Assembly (NCBI RefSeq): GCF_014898815.1
Contig: NW_026515497.1
Span: forward strand, 1,178,001 to 1,242,000
Direction of reading: 5' to 3'
Source: Panonychus citri
Taxonomy: Eukaryota; Arthropoda; Arachnida; Trombidiformes; Tetranychidae
Length of the DNA stretch: 64,000 nucleotides
Shown: piece after piece, positions 48,546 to 63,489 of the stretch
How positions within the stretch are numbered: the stretch's first letter is position 1
Layout: the number at the start of each line of letters is the position of its first letter
Made by a program: the position numbers and the translations under genes
Notes under the pieces: generated by a model
Told to the model about the DNA's origin: nothing
The model's input: only the letters and a program-made list of their open reading frames with translations
Databases searched by the model: none

Positions 48546-51500
48546 GTAAGTGTATTTGGTTAATAGTATCCAAAGAAAAGGTAGAAAAAAGTGTAAGTGT
48601 ACATTGAACATCTATTGTTATCCATAAATCATGATGCAAAAGATGATGAGGATGAAGATGGAGAGATGATGATGATGATGATGATGGAAAATAGAATTTC
48701 TCTCTTTCTCTCTCGCTCTCTCCCTCCCTTCCAAGGACAAGGTTAGCGTTTGTATTAAGTTATGAAGAGTCAAGGTAATGAAAACTAAATAGGTAAATGT
48801 AAATGTTTATTATCATCTCTTCATCTTCATCTCATTGATGATGTAAGAATAAGATTTGTATCAAAAGGTGAACATTTTTTTTTCTCCTTCTTCTTCTAGA
48901 TCGATGGTCATTTGGTTGACATTCTTGAGGAAAAAAAAAGTAATATTTTCCCATGGAAAAAATTACCTTTACCTTTGTTGAGTTACTATTATTTATTATT
49001 ATGAGATAATCTAATGTACTGTTATCTTTTTTTCCCTTAGTGTTACAGGTGAGATGAGGATGCTCATGAAAGTGATGAGGATAAATGTTTCATCATCAAT
49101 AAACCATAACGCACACATAGACTCATAAGCTAATACATCATTTTTTTTGTGTTGTTACTGCTGATGAGATAACTAATATTGGTGATAAAATGTTTAACTA
49201 TACATGTTTATATATATTTAATCATGATACAAGTTAATTCCAGAGGTTAATCAAGGTTATTATTACCAGTTAATCATTATGATGACCATGATGATGGTTA
49301 TTATTATTATCAAAATAATATAATCAACTGATTGTGTTTTTTTTTGTTTCCCTTGATTTGTTATGAATCAAGTTATTGGTTTACTATTTACTTCTGGTTT
49401 TAATTCAAGTTAATTGTTTACTTTTGGTTAACATTTGTTGATCATAATCAAAAGTAAATATTGGACAATTAAATGAAATGGACATTGAGAAAATAAATCA
49501 CCATTGACTTAACAATCAACAACAATTAAATTACACAGTGTAACTTGTTGTTGATTTTATTGTTAATGTTTGTTGATTTTTATTAATAGTTGAAACAATT
49601 AACTCAATTGAAATTGTGAAATTTTTTACAATTAGTTGATTATTTTTTTCCCCACTAATCAATTTGCTTCTTTAATGTATAATACTAATCATGATTAACT
49701 GTTAATTAAGATTGACAGTTAGCTAATTGTTACCATTTCTTACTAGGTTAATCTAATTGAAACTAATAAATTGTAATAATGATGATGATTGATTTAAATT
49801 GATTAATTGATTGTTACAATTTTTAAAGTTTGTTTTGTTTGTTTCCTTTTCACTCCTTGTTAATTATCATTAAGTGATAATTTCTAACAATTTAAAGCTA
49901 GTTAATTACATAATAGATTGTAATGTAATTAACTTTGCCGTAAGGTAAATTGTTAAATCCTAACGATGATTAAATCAATGAATCAAATTGTAAAAAAAAA
50001 GTTATTGAGTTTTGATTACAAATTAATTGGTTAATCACGATTGTGGTTAACACCTCTTCATGTATTAACAATCAACTAATCAAGTTACTTAATTTTCATT
50101 GTCTCATTATAAAGATTCAATCAATTACAATTAACTTTTAACACCAATTAACTGATTGTAACAATTTGAAAAAAAAAACTTTACATCCAGAGAGTTGATA
50201 ATTTGGTTTGCCATTTGATTTGATGGAAACAATTTAAATTGTCTTGTCAATTATCAACAATTTAAATACAATAACGATGATGATTTAACCAAGAACTGTT
50301 AACCTGCCAATCAACTAATTATTAATCACGACGAAAACGTTGATGATTCAATTCGTGATTAACAATTTAATTTAGTTTCTGGTTTTTAAATCATTAATCA
50401 ATATTAAGGTTAAATGTCATTGTATTTGTTAAAAATGATTAACTAATCTTAATCATAATTAACTAACCTTGTATTAGATTAACTTTAATAAATTGATTTT
50501 GATTTTTTCATCCACAACAATTTACCATCAACTTTGATTGTGATATTTAAATTGTTGTTGTTTTGTCACAATTTAGTTTGTCCCTTTATCTTTGCATGTC
50601 TCTCTGTGTTGACATTTACTCTGATGAAATAATTAATTGATTGTAACAATCAAGATTAAAACAATTGCCCTACAACAATTTACTAATCATATGAAACTTT
50701 TTCTTGTCAATGATTGATATTGATGAGATAACGACAAGAACCATAATAATAATAGGAAATGATGATGATAATATTCTGGATTCATCTTTATCTTCATCTT
50801 GAAGATCATTATTTTTTCATCATCCTCTAATTGCCTGAGGGGTTTTTTAAAAATTCATCATCATTCAAGACTTAATCATTAAAGTCAATATTATCAATGT
50901 TAACAGATTGAAAAGTGATATTAAATATAAATCATTATTCATCATGATGAAACTTTATCAACTCTTATTATCAGATGAACTTTTAATTTTGTATATTTCA
51001 TATTTAATCAAATTGATCTTGTTGATTTATTAACAATCAACCATTGGTTTAATAGTAATCGAAAGTTATAATCAACTGATTGTGATTCTGTAGACGGATT
51101 CAACTGGATTACCAACAATTAATTATGACGATTAACCTTATAGATTGACCTGAAATCTTTTGATCTCATTGAATCAAGTGCCAATGTGATTTAAATTGTT
51201 GAGGTAAATTAGATTAACATGAAAACCTGATGATGATAATAACGGTAATCATTGGGATTATTTCAATTGAAATTAACTAACAACAAACAACTTAAATTAC
51301 CACAAACAGTGAATGTCATTAAATCAAATTGAAACTTTCATGTTAATCTTTCACTATCATGATCATCTTGATTAACCAGAACTATTTTAATTAATTGCTT
51401 ATCCTCAAGATGATACTGATTGTGGTTTATTTTTGATTCAACTTTTAAATTGTCATTATTAATAATCATCATTTATTTATATTGAGTTGATAATAATAAT

Positions 51501-54433
51501 AAATGGAGAAAATTTTTCTTAACCAAATCTCAATGATGATTATATGAAATTGACTTTATATTACATAACCAAATCGCCTTAACTTAAAGATGAAGATGGA
51601 AGATGATGAGAGAATGAGAGAAAGTAAATGATGATGATAAGGATGAGGATAAATTGTCAAAGCCTCTTTCTTATTAGTTGATAACAAAGTTTGATCCTTT
51701 TACTGATTCCAAGTAAATCTACTCATTGGATTAAGTTGCAAGTTGAGTTTCAATTGGAATGAGAAAGAAAAAAGCTCAAGCCAAATATACATGTTTGTCT
51801 GTAGATGATTGTGATGATAATGATGATGAAGATGATGATGATGATGATGATGATACTCATGATACTGATAGTGATGGGAATTATGTTTTCCAACCAAGCA
51901 AATTGTATTAAAACCTTAAACTTGAAATGAGAAAAACAAAAATAAAGTAGGAACCCAAAATTTAAGCTTAACCCAGAAATAGTATTAAGGATAAATAGGA
52001 TTATCCAAGCAAGAAATTGACTCACTTGGTGTAAGGTGGTCTCTCTCTCTCTCTCTCTCTCTGGATATGTATATATATCAAGAGGGGCGGTGGGTGACCC
52101 TCTGAAAGCCCCGGAAGGCTGAAGGATGATGATGAGGATAAGCTACTGCTGAGGGAGGCAGAAAATGATAAGACTCCGACTGAGACTTACCTGATATACT
52201 CACACTGTGTGACTTAATAGTAAGTACGACCTCATCTTTTATCATCTCATATCATCATTAAGACCAGTCAAGATTAGATTATCAATAAATCCTCATCATC
52301 ATCTTTATCTTCATCTCTTTCTTTCTCCCTCTCTTTGTCTATTTATCTTCATGATGGTCATTTTTGTCATGATAAAATGTTTACCTTTCAAAAAGTAATG
52401 GTTTATGTTGTTTTGGTTGTGTTCAATTTGATTGCAATCAATTGATTTTACTACAATCCAATCATTGATAACATTTTGATTCTAAATATATTATATGACT
52501 TGAAGGTGATTACAATTTAATTACTCTGTCTAATTATGCAAGAAAATAGAAACACAAAGATTAATCAATTGAACTTGGGCAAATCAATCAATCAATGGTT
52601 AACTTGATTATCGATTGCAGGTTATAATGATCATGATTAACTCCTTTAGGGTTTATAATATGTGTATTGTTTGATTGTTGGATCTCATTATATGTTGGAA
52701 AACAATAGTTTAATTGTTTGCTTAACTAACGTTTACGATCATTACAATTGAAAGTGTAACGTTAACTGTTTATACCATTTAATTTAATCAAGTTAATCAA
52801 GTTGATATTGGACTTGATTGCAATTCACATTAAATGTATATATTAAGATGAATAAGATGAGTTAGATAAATACAATTTACTTTGCTGATCATTGTGATGA
52901 TCAACACACTTGATCATCATCATCATCATCATCCTGGTCTTCATATAAATAACCACATCTTATCATCATCTTGATCCTCTTGACCAACAATACCAAGTAT
53001 CAATTCAATCAACTAATATACTTGATTTAATTGTCTCAATGTTATTTGTACATAACAATGATAATCACTTGGGAATTGATAAACAATCATGATGAAGATG
53101 ATTAAAGATGAACAAGAAAAAAAAATCCTTAATCATGATGATACTGGATTAGTTTATTCAGCAATCAACTGTTAACTATTTACTATTTACATGATTAACA
53201 TTGATGAAGATGAATTCAAGTTACATGATGAAATTTTCATTCTCATTCATGATAATCACTTTGATTGTTGAAAATTTTGTTTTGCAAATGAAAATTTTCC
53301 TAATCAACTTTCACAATCACAGTTAAAGTTTGTTAATTTGATTTAATTCACTGCAATAATTAAATGATGATGTTAATCATTAGGTTGATTGTTATATGTT
53401 TTCATCATCAAGGTAAATGTTTATTCAACAGGAAATCAGTTTGATTATTATGATTATTGTTTTTTTGTGGTTAAATGAACTAACAATTAGTTGATCCTGA
53501 TTAACATTCATGGTTAATTATTTATGTAAACTCATTAAATTATCATCATCATCTTTTTTTACTCCATGAAGATAATTGATTTCCTAGGTGAAGATGAAAA
53601 GATGAGGATAAAAGAAGAGAAATTTTTTCTTCCATTGGATTTTTCCTCTTTTCTAATTTTGACAATTCAATTAACTAATCATAATCAGCGAGATTGCAAT
53701 TTAATCATGATCGGATTAGCATTTCATGTTTGTTATCATTTAATTTTGTTTTTTACTTCTGCACAATTAACTCCTAATGATTAACTGATTTGATGAGAAA
53801 CCTTTTTCCTTCATTAATAAGTTGATCTTAATCATCAACATTTTTATTTAATCTTAATCTTGATGCGGATTAAATTCAATCCAAGGATTTGTTTATGATT
53901 AAGATAATCTTAGAGTGATGATTATGATGATGATTTTGATTTTGATTCTCATCTCATGATAATCATGATAAAAATGTTTCTCAATTATTGTTAACATAAA
54001 TTGGTAAACTAAATTAATATGGACAAGGAGTTAATTTAATCAAGTGAATGGTGACGATTACGATTAACATGATGGTGGTGATCAGGATGATGAAATTTGT
54101 CACCAATTGATAAAATTTACAATTTAAATTTGTAACAATTTATATTTTTCATTTTTGTTTCATGTTACTTAAAATTCACTAACCAATTTTGTTTCCCTCT
54201 GGTGACATATTTCATTAAATTTACCATAGGGATTCTAGGGAAAAAGATGAGGGTGGGAATGAGTGTGGTGATGGAGATGATGATGAATCAGAAGATGAGA
54301 AAGAGGAACAATGAATTGATAGTAATTTTTTACTTCTTTGAAAGATGAAGATGAAAAACAGAAATTGAAGTTACAACAAAGTTAAAGGTTCCGGTGAGAG
54401 AAGCGTGAGAAGGAGATGAAGATAAGGATGGAA

Positions 54434-54436
<3 letters not shown>

Positions 54437-54485
<49 letters not shown>
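54437..54485. repeat. (GA)n microsatellite, about 24 units
   Basis: Pure dinucleotide tract. Confidence 0.95.
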
Positions 54486-54489
<4 letters not shown>

Positions 54490-57400
54490 AATTCACAAGA
54501 GATTTTGACGAAACAAAAAATCATCATCTGAGTATTTCTGAAGATGAGGATGAAAAAATCTGATCGTGATTGGAATTGTTCATTGAATGATAATATAATG
54601 TCAAATATGCTCCTAATGGATTTGATACTCTCTCTCTCTCTTTTTCCCTCCATCACCATTATCATCCTCATCTTCACTGCCTCACTTGCATTAAAATAAT
54701 CAAACTCCTGTTACTTTTTTTTTGCAATAGAAAAAAATGAAAAAAAAACACTAATCATTGTTTCCAATGATTTTCTGAGCATATAAGTAAAAGCATCCTC
54801 ATCACTACGAATGATGGGGATAAAGATAAAGAGGGAGATTAAGAAGACAAACTTCTTAAGCTGTTTTCATCTTCTATGCTTAAAATATAATAATAATTGA
54901 AGAGAATAGAAAAATTTTCTTTCAAAAAAGTTACATAAATGATGAAGATGAAACATAATCAATGAATAATCAATAGATAATTTGATTTGTAGCTGATGTT
55001 TAGTCACAAATTATGTGATTAAATTTAATTGTGCGTTTAAAAAGTCAATATGTTTGGAGGGAAAAAAAGTTCTCCTTTTAAAATAATGATGTAAATTCAT
55101 CATCAACATTTCTCTCTCTCTCTCCATCCTCATCCTCATCTTCCTCATCACCTCTTTTCCTTAATAGGTCATCAAGTAAACTATATAATCATTATTTTTC
55201 ATGTGACATTTAATCACAATGATTAACATTTGATTGCTTTCAATGTTAATCCAACGGAAAATAATAATAGTTAAACATATATAAAGAAAAGCAAAAAAAA
55301 ATCAATATGCAATTTAGTTGAACAAGTTAATCAACTCTCTCCATATATTTGATTGTTATTACAATCAGAGGGAAGAGGAAATAACAATTTATAACTGTAA
55401 GAGTAAAAAAATACTTTGATTAATCAACTCCACAATCAAGTAAATTAATTCACTTTGTCATTGTCAACCTTTCATATATAAAATGATAACAATTAAGCTG
55501 AAAGAGTTACAGAAACAATTTGAATTAAATCAACTAATCAGCTGACAGTTCTTTGAACATTTCCCATGAAAGGTGATGAGTCAACCTTGAAATTTTCACC
55601 ATGGTGATGATGAAGATGATGATCATCATGAAGATAATCAATGTTTTGTTTAAATTAAATTTCATATTGATTTGGATAAAATTATGTGAATAAATTGATA
55701 ATCATGATTCCCTTTTCTGATCAACTCGATTAAGGTTTTAATTGATTATTGATTTGAAAATAAAAGGTGAGGCTCAGGTAAGAATGTTTATCTTCATCAT
55801 CACCTCTTGCTACACCAAAAAGAAAGAGACTTAATGATGATAAGGATGATGAGAGAGAGAGAGAAGCAAAAAATTAAGGTAACTTTGAATTCTCAAAATG
55901 AAAATGATGTATGAACATTTTTATCAACCCTTAGCCTTAGGGCATAAAGTTGCAAAGGTTTCAAAGTGTCAAAATCATGTCCAAAAAATGATAAAGATGA
56001 AGATGATGATGAGGATGATGATGAAGATGATAAAATTGATGAAGATTACAAATTAATATGATATTTGCAATAAGGTTCATTGAGACCACCTTAAAGGCAA
56101 ATATCACATTAATTTAAAGGAGAAAAAAAAAATTTCTTCTTGCAAATTAATCACTAATTTAGTTAATTTCTTTTTTCTCCTTCAATTTTTCACTATCGCA
56201 ATTAACTTTCCATCATCATAATCAACCAACAATTAGGTAACAATCAAAATTGATCCAAAAGCTTACAAAAAACTGTCAGTGTGTCAAACAATCAAAAGTT
56301 AATTGTCCAACTATAAATTGTTGTTGAGATATGAGAAAATTAAACCAAATTCAAAATGATTACTATCAACAAAATTTAGATTGTCAATGATTTAAGTTAA
56401 TCAAATTTTATCATCATTTTAAATCAGTCGAAATCAGTTAATTATTAATACCATTTGATTTAATGTATCATAAGTTTGATAGAAATGAAAAGCTATTAAT
56501 ATATAATCATAATTAATCACAATCTAAATCTTAAAATAAGATAATCAAGAAAAAGGAGAAAAAAAAATTAACGATCAAAATCAAAACATTGGAAAGAAAT
56601 TAAATAAATTTCTGTTTTCGCATTAAATCAAAACAACAATTAAGCAACAATTACACTACAAATCATTGGAAATCATTGATTATGATCATAATTTAATCAT
56701 CAATCGTAATGATTAGTATTATTTTTATGGATAATGATTAAGATTAAACTCTTTTCTTAATCTTAATCCTTATTATTAATCTTAACGTGACATAGGAATT
56801 GATTATCTCTTAATCATCTTAACCATCAACAAACACACACACACACAGTGCTAATGTCAAGTATCATGATGATAACCATCATCATCATCATCATCATCTT
56901 CATCCTAACAACAGGAAATATATTAAATTACCTGAGGGCAAATTGTGGTTAATTCTGATTCCATAACATCAACCATAGGAAATTGAAAAATCAAAATCTT
57001 TACTAATCTTAATTGTGATTAATATATTTTGATAATGTTGCAAGTTACGATAATATATTAATATACAATATCTATCGTAATTGAGTTGATCCTACGTTCA
57101 TTTAACAACAATTTACTAACCAGAAACAACGATTAATAGTCAACAATCATAAATCTCATTGGTAAACATGATTAGTTGATAGTTGGAAATGAAAAAAAAA
57201 GAAAAGTTTTATTTTTTTATTTCTCTTTTACCTGAGAAAAGACAAGAAAAAACCTTGAGGCGAAATTGATTGTTATTATTATCATGATTACGATTAGTTT
57301 TATATATTTATATGTATACAAGTATCATGGTGAATGATGAATGTGAGATGAGCTTTGAAACTTTACCTGTGATGAGGAGGATGATAAGAGATGAAGATGA

Positions 57401-59833
57401 AGATGAAGATGCAATAAAATTAGATTAGGAAACAATTTATTGTTTATTATTCATTTAAATTTTTAGCCATTAATTTTATTCAGTTAGCAATTTACTTAAG
57501 ATCAATATGAGTGAGTGAGAGAGTCACAGAAATAAGTTTTCTTTCATGATTAAGTTGATGAAGATGATGAAGATAAGGATGAAGACGAAGATGATCAATC
57601 TTATTATGAAGATCATCAAGATATTATTATACCGAAAATGAACTTTTCTCATCTTATCTTCCTCCTACTCCTACTTTTTGTGTCCTCATCTTTAAGATGA
57701 TGATGATGATCTTCATCATCTTTTATCATTCTCATCTTGATCATCACTGAGTTTGCAAAGTTTTTCCAATGAAATATTTTCCTTTCGAGTTTGAAACATA
57801 TAATAGACTGAGAAAAAGTTCTAAGACTATTTCGAATTTTTTTTCGTCAGCTATTTTTATCTCTCTCTCTCTCTCTCTTTTCTTTGTCTTTTCTTTCCCT
57901 GATCATCATGGTAAAGCAGAAGATGAGGTTGGGGTAGAGGTGAAAAGTTATTATAACAATAATGATAATGATGATAATATCTTAAGATAGATGATATATC
58001 TTTGATATTAGAACGAAAAAATAGATTTTTTTTCAGTTCAAGTTTATCGATTTCTCATCTTTCTTATCATCATAATCATCATCAGTTATTAAACTTTCAG
58101 TATTCAATTGAATCTCATGTTTCATGTTGAAGCAACTTTTAGTTTTCGAATGAGAGATGAAAATAGAAGAGAAAAACAAAATTTGATTCGATTTGGATTT
58201 TTTTCTCTTCCACCGACATCAGATTTCCACCATTATCACATATTGAATCCATCACAATTTAGTTTATCTTTTTATCACTTTTATTTTCATCAATTTTGTG
58301 AAAATTAACTTTTCGCAAATCAAATTAACTTCAATTCTCATTAAATTCACAACCTTCCTCATTGGTAAGAATGGTAACAATTTAAATGAGAAATTTATTT
58401 GAAAATTTGGTCCAAAATCTCATCTTGATTATCACTTTTTTCACCATGAGGTGTGAATACAGATCAAGAAGAAGAGAAAATGTCAAACTGATGATAAATG
58501 ATTAGCATCCTCATCTTTTTTAATCAACATAATGGATCAAAATTTTCCATGTATCAAGTTGATTAAAAAAATTTCCTTCATTTTTAATGAAACAATTTTA
58601 ATTTGCTTGTTATTTTTATCTAAATTAACTAATAACAAGCTTTTCAAACTATTAATATTTAGTTAATCAAACTGACAACATTTCGTTAATTGTGACGCTT
58701 AATTGTTTTGTCGCCATTTCCGTTCGTATTCAAACCAAAAGAAACTTTTACTTTTTCTAAATTGATACTGATTAATTTTAATTCAATTTCTTTCCTTTAA
58801 TGATAACTTACTTTTAATTGTTCGAAATTATTGTATTTAGATAATTCATATTAAAGACCAAAATGCTAGAATTTAATATTCGGTGAGTTTTTTTTTCTTC
58901 GTTTTCTATGGATAACAAATAACCTTTTCTTCATTTTTTCTCAGGTAATCTATTGGTCAGTTTTTCTTTATTCTAATGGTCATTATCCTCTTTATATTCC
59001 AACTGGTCACTTGGTGTGTGTTCTTTCATATTCTCTATGTGAATATTTTACAAAGTGGATCGTTTTTTTCTCTCTCTACAGTTTATTTCCCTTTCCTCCT
59101 CCGCCTCTTCCTTTCTCTCTATCATTTATTTTTTCTTCTATTCTCTTTTATTGAGATATCTATTATCGCTTGTTTTTCTCCCTCAGTAAATAACATCATC
59201 ATCTTTTACCTGGAAGATTATTATTACTATTTGTTTACCTGTTTTCGTTTGTTTTTTTACCTTTTCTTTTGTCTAAATTATAACTCCATGTACCTACTAT
59301 GTAATTGGACGATTAGTACGTTAGCAAAAGAAGAGGTTACAGTTACTATGTGGCTTCGAATTGTATCTCCCAGGTTCGAGTGAGTGAGAGAGAGAGAGAG
59401 AGAGAGAAAAGAAGAATAGATTTGTTCTATTCTCTTCTTTTTCTGTTCAGTTTTTTTTTCTCCAAAATCTTGATTTCTCTATGATTATGTTTACCTTGCA
59501 AGTAATTTCTTCATCCCTCCAATACCATCAACTCAAGTATTTTTTCAACTAATCTGACAATTTAAACTGTCTTATCTTTCTGTGCACCTTTGCTAATATG
59601 ATTTTCTCTCTCTCTCTCATTCTCTTTCTTCATAACCTTAGATTTCTAAACATTTATATTATAACCGGAGAGGAAAGATGATCATCTTCATCATTTCGTC
59701 TCTCAGTGTTACCATGAAGGTAAAAAAGCCATGGAACAAGAAGGATAAAGAAAGAGGAAGAAAAACTTTTCAAAGGAAGGAGTAAAAAAGGCTTTCAATC
59801 ATCAAATAAATGTAACGGAAATAGAAACACCTA

Positions 59834-59837
<4 letters not shown>

Positions 59838-59871
<34 letters not shown>
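59838..59871. repeat. (GA)n microsatellite, about 16 units
   Basis: Pure dinucleotide tract. Confidence 0.9.
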
Positions 59872-59872
<1 letters not shown>

Positions 59873-60690
59873 ATGAAAATCTTTGATGAGAAGAAACTTG
59901 CAAAGTAAACAAGATCCACAATAACCATTGATACACAGAGAAAAAGAAATGTTCCTTATGATAGTGACTTTTTTTTCTTTTCTTTTCTACCTGTTTTTTT
60001 TCTTCTCTCTTCTTCTTATAAAGACGAAGATGTTAATGGGAATGATGAGGAAGATGAGTAGTAGGACGAAGATGATGATGGATAATTCAAAGGAAACGAA
60101 ATGTGGAAAATATTACATTTTTTTCCGGTTTTTATTATTCTTTTCTTTCATTTTGATCTATTTTTTTTCATATGATAGAAGTTAAAATTTCTTCTTCTTG
60201 TTCTTCTTTTTCTGTCTTCTTTTTTTTACAGGTAACATTGACAAAAAGAAACATTTCCAAAGCTATTGAAAGGATTATAATACAATGGTCATTTTCGCCG
60301 TGAGCAAGAATCTTGAATGACTGACCAACTCAATTCTACTCGACAACTGGACACACAAAGACTTTACAGCCAAAGGTCACTATTATATTCACTTTTTATG
60401 ATTGTTATTCGTTACCAAAGGTAAAAAGGGTTAACAAGAATCTCCTTTGATAATTTTCATTGACAATATGTGACAATTTAAATGATTTTCTTACAGTACA
60501 AGATGATAAAGTTAACAATTGACAGGTAACATAAGAGGAATGAATCTTTACCTTAATCATCATCATCTGTATATTGGACAATGGTCATCGTCTTTATCTC
60601 CATCAATAACATTATGTTTGTAACCTGTAATTGTTGATCCAATCTTAAGATTGAGAAAAGTAAGCTAAGTAAATGATGAAATTGCTTTTC

Positions 60691-60702
60691 GCCCTCAGGG
60701 CA
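60691..60702. promoter_or_regulatory. GCCCTCAGGGCA, full TFAP2-type palindrome
   Basis: It matches the AP-2 family palindrome (G-C-C-N3-G-G-C extended) on both halves. Best of several related sites in the 45-63 kb region. Confidence 0.35.
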
Positions 60703-63386
60703 CAGTCTGTCAGATAAGTTTAACAGTTGAAACAGTATACAAAATGTTAGACCCATTGGTAGACAGAGAAGAAGATGAGGATGATAAAGAAAGAGAGAAA
60801 ATGTTAACAAGAAGATAAAATGATGATGATAATGATGATGGAAGAAGATTGTAATCAATGAAGATTGAACGTTTTTCCTCCCGTTCAACAAAACTCAAAC
60901 AAATACTCATAGACCTGAGAGAGAAATCAATTTAATCAATGTTTAACTTGTTGCGATAACTGTTAGTTAATCAATTATTCATTCATTAATTAATTTGTCA
61001 ATTCAATCCATTGATTGATTAAATCATCTTCTTCCCATGGAAATGTAAACAACAACATCAATCAGCTGATCCAAAGAGTTGATGTCATAATAGTAATTAT
61101 TTCATTGATTTTGTCAAAAGAAACAGTTTAATTTAATCAATTACAATTTAAATATTATTAACAATTATTAATACAAATTGAAATAATGTAAATATTGTTA
61201 ATCATAAAATTTACATATCATTTAAATTGATGTAAAAACTTTACTACTTTTTTCACCAATATTATTACAGTTTTACAGGTAAATTATGATTAAATTAATA
61301 TATTCAATTGGAAATTGTAATTTATTAATTTTCTAGGATTCATCTTAATTTAGTTTTGTTTTTCAAGAGTTAAAAAGTTAATCAAAGTAATTGAACTTTT
61401 TCCCCCGCAATTTGAATATCAAATCAACCTAATGATTTGGTGATTATTGTGGATTTTGGATTAAGAAAATTAAGATTATCGTTTTTTTTTTATTGTAACA
61501 ATTAACTTGTTGTTAATTTGAATCAATTAGCATGATAACAATTGAGAGAGGACGAGGATGGACATGGTGATAATATTGGAATACTAATAATATTATCATT
61601 ATCGTGATATGGAAATTAGCATAATTATAATCATAGGAATAGATTAATTATTGAGCTTTTTTGTTCATTAAGCTCTAATAAGCATGAAGATAAATTTGCT
61701 AATTCCAATGGTTTCCAGCTAATCTTATTAATTACAGGAATTAATTATTCAGCTATCATATTGCGTCATCACTTGTGCTTGTTATTTGTTTACATGAGAT
61801 GATGATGATGATGAAATTTGTGTGAGAAAATGAATCAAAAATGATTCTAATTGTGTGTTCATTTGAAATGAAAGGATTTAAATGTGAGAGAAAATAGTTA
61901 ACTAGTGAGCTTAATTTGGTTTTAATTGCATCCTTGATGATTGACTATTTGGTGTTTAACACCCTCTTTCCCTCCTCATCCTCATCTTCATCCTCATCAT
62001 CTTCATCTTCATCTCTCAACTTTCAGCTTCTTATTTAATCATAGGGTTTAGTTGTTTTCTTTTTTTTTCATCATCATGATTATTACAACAATTTACATTA
62101 GTTAGTTTAGTTACTGTTATTGAATTGAATTTGGAAGATGAGGATGAAGATGAGGATGATAAAGGTATGGGTGATGGAGAAAGATGGAAAATGTTAATGA
62201 AAACTTTTTTCTTCTTCTTTTTTTCCAGAAGGAAAATTTTCCCTCAGGCAAATTGATCATCTTCTTGGTGTCTATACGATAACTCATCCTGATTTACTAA
62301 TAACTGGCAAATTGAAGCACAATCAATTTTAATTGTTACTCTCAATATCTACTGTGTATATATTTTAGTAAATCACAATCCAATTAACCGGTGGTGATCA
62401 ACAATTAGCAGTTAACAACTTACCAAGTCAAGGAAAAACATACCAAGTTAATTACCAGGTTAAAACAGTTACCAATTCAAGAAGAAACTTTAATTGTTGT
62501 TACAATTTAAATTCAATGAAAAACCTTTTATATTTACCAATAGGTTGAAAGGTTAAATGAAAACAACAATTAGTCAACTATTGATTGAAAATCTAATTGT
62601 AGGTTTTACTTTTCCTTTCCTTTAATTGTTGTTTCGTTAATCATTTTAGGTTAATGATGATTAGTGTTTATTGCGAGATAAACATTGAGAATATTAAATT
62701 AGTTTTAATTTTCTTTTTATTTCTTTCTTAAACTTTTAATACCTCGAATGAGAATCAACAATTTAATTTAATTTTTCTCCAATTTGTTGTTTTTTATTCC
62801 TCTTAATAGTCACAATTAACTCGATTAACTGGAAAACATGGATCGTAATTGTTGTTTATGTTTCGATGATCAAAGAGATTGTGATTCCCTTGGAAATTTA
62901 TTACTCCAATTGGATCGTTGCAATTGAACATGTTACATGTTTAAAACGTTTTATTATTCAATTTTAATTGAATTGTGATGATTATCTTCATGATCATGTT
63001 AACTAATCGTCATGTCGCTTTTAATCATCATGTTATTGATACGTTTCTATTTGGTGTTTATAGTTTTTTTCCTCTCTCATTTTCATCTTTGATTGTAAAT
63101 GTGAACATCAAGTGTTTGCTATTTTATTATGGAAAGAAAATTATTCTCATTATTTTTTTTTTCGTCGTAAAAATATCAACAGAATCTTCAGGATTATCTT
63201 CACCTTTACATGATCAGATCATCAGAATCTTTTCAATATCTTTGTGAGAATATCTTATTCGCCTATTAAGTTGCCAAGCAACTTTTTCTCAGGGAGCTTA
63301 GAACTTTTTTTCTTCTTTATCTTCTTCTCAGTTTCATCTTCCATCATCATCATCATCATAATCATCATGTTCGCCTGATTAAAAAG

Positions 63387-63489
63387 ATGAACATTCCAAA
63401 AACAGATCAGCATCATCTTCGGTTAACCAACATGTTTTACCTTCTCCATCTCTCTCTTACCTCATTTATTTTCATCATCTCTCATCAAG
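63387..63489 (+). CDS. Candidate first coding exon with signal peptide, gene continues or splices beyond the window
   Basis: ATG 63387 opens 34 codons ending in a phase-1 donor, CATCAAG|GTAACT. The peptide has a polar start (M-N-I-P-K-T-D-Q-H-H-L-R-L-T-N), then a hydrophobic core (M-F-Y-L-L-H-L-S-L-T-S-F-I-F-I-I-S), as in a signal peptide. The exon is preceded by a strong acceptor at 63331 (TTCTTCTCAG), leaving a 55-nt 5' UTR part. A phase-1 junction right after a signal peptide is typical of Ig-domain and other secreted or adhesion proteins, but nothing identifies the family. It may also be a chance ORF in CT-rich DNA. Confidence 0.4.

Larger units (their letters stand above)
48546..63331. 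other. Long noncoding stretch, probable intron of a plus-strand gene
   Basis: 14.8 kb without a recognisable exon. It is full of GAT/ATC runs, CAATTA-type AT-rich DNA and GA tracts (54437-54485, 59838-59871). It also has AP-2-like palindromes (50833, 55934, 56931, 60691, 62241) and pyrimidine-AG|GT sites (49048, 58944, 60231, 61278). The T-rich ORF at 58976-59383 is hydrophobic by composition only. A GC-richer segment at 52080-52190 has a minus-strand donor-like site, but no exon could be built. Confidence 0.45.

Noticed and set aside
51700..52190. Possible minus-strand exon with hydrophobic start and donor-like sites at 52010 and 52190
   Set aside because: The His/Ile repeats come from a GAT microsatellite and no consistent reading frame or acceptor was found.
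58976..59383. 135-residue, multi-helix-looking ORF
   Set aside because: The hydrophobicity follows from T-rich DNA (Phe/Leu/Ile), there is no recognised family, and the start is not supported. An alternative frame here also reads open, as expected by chance.
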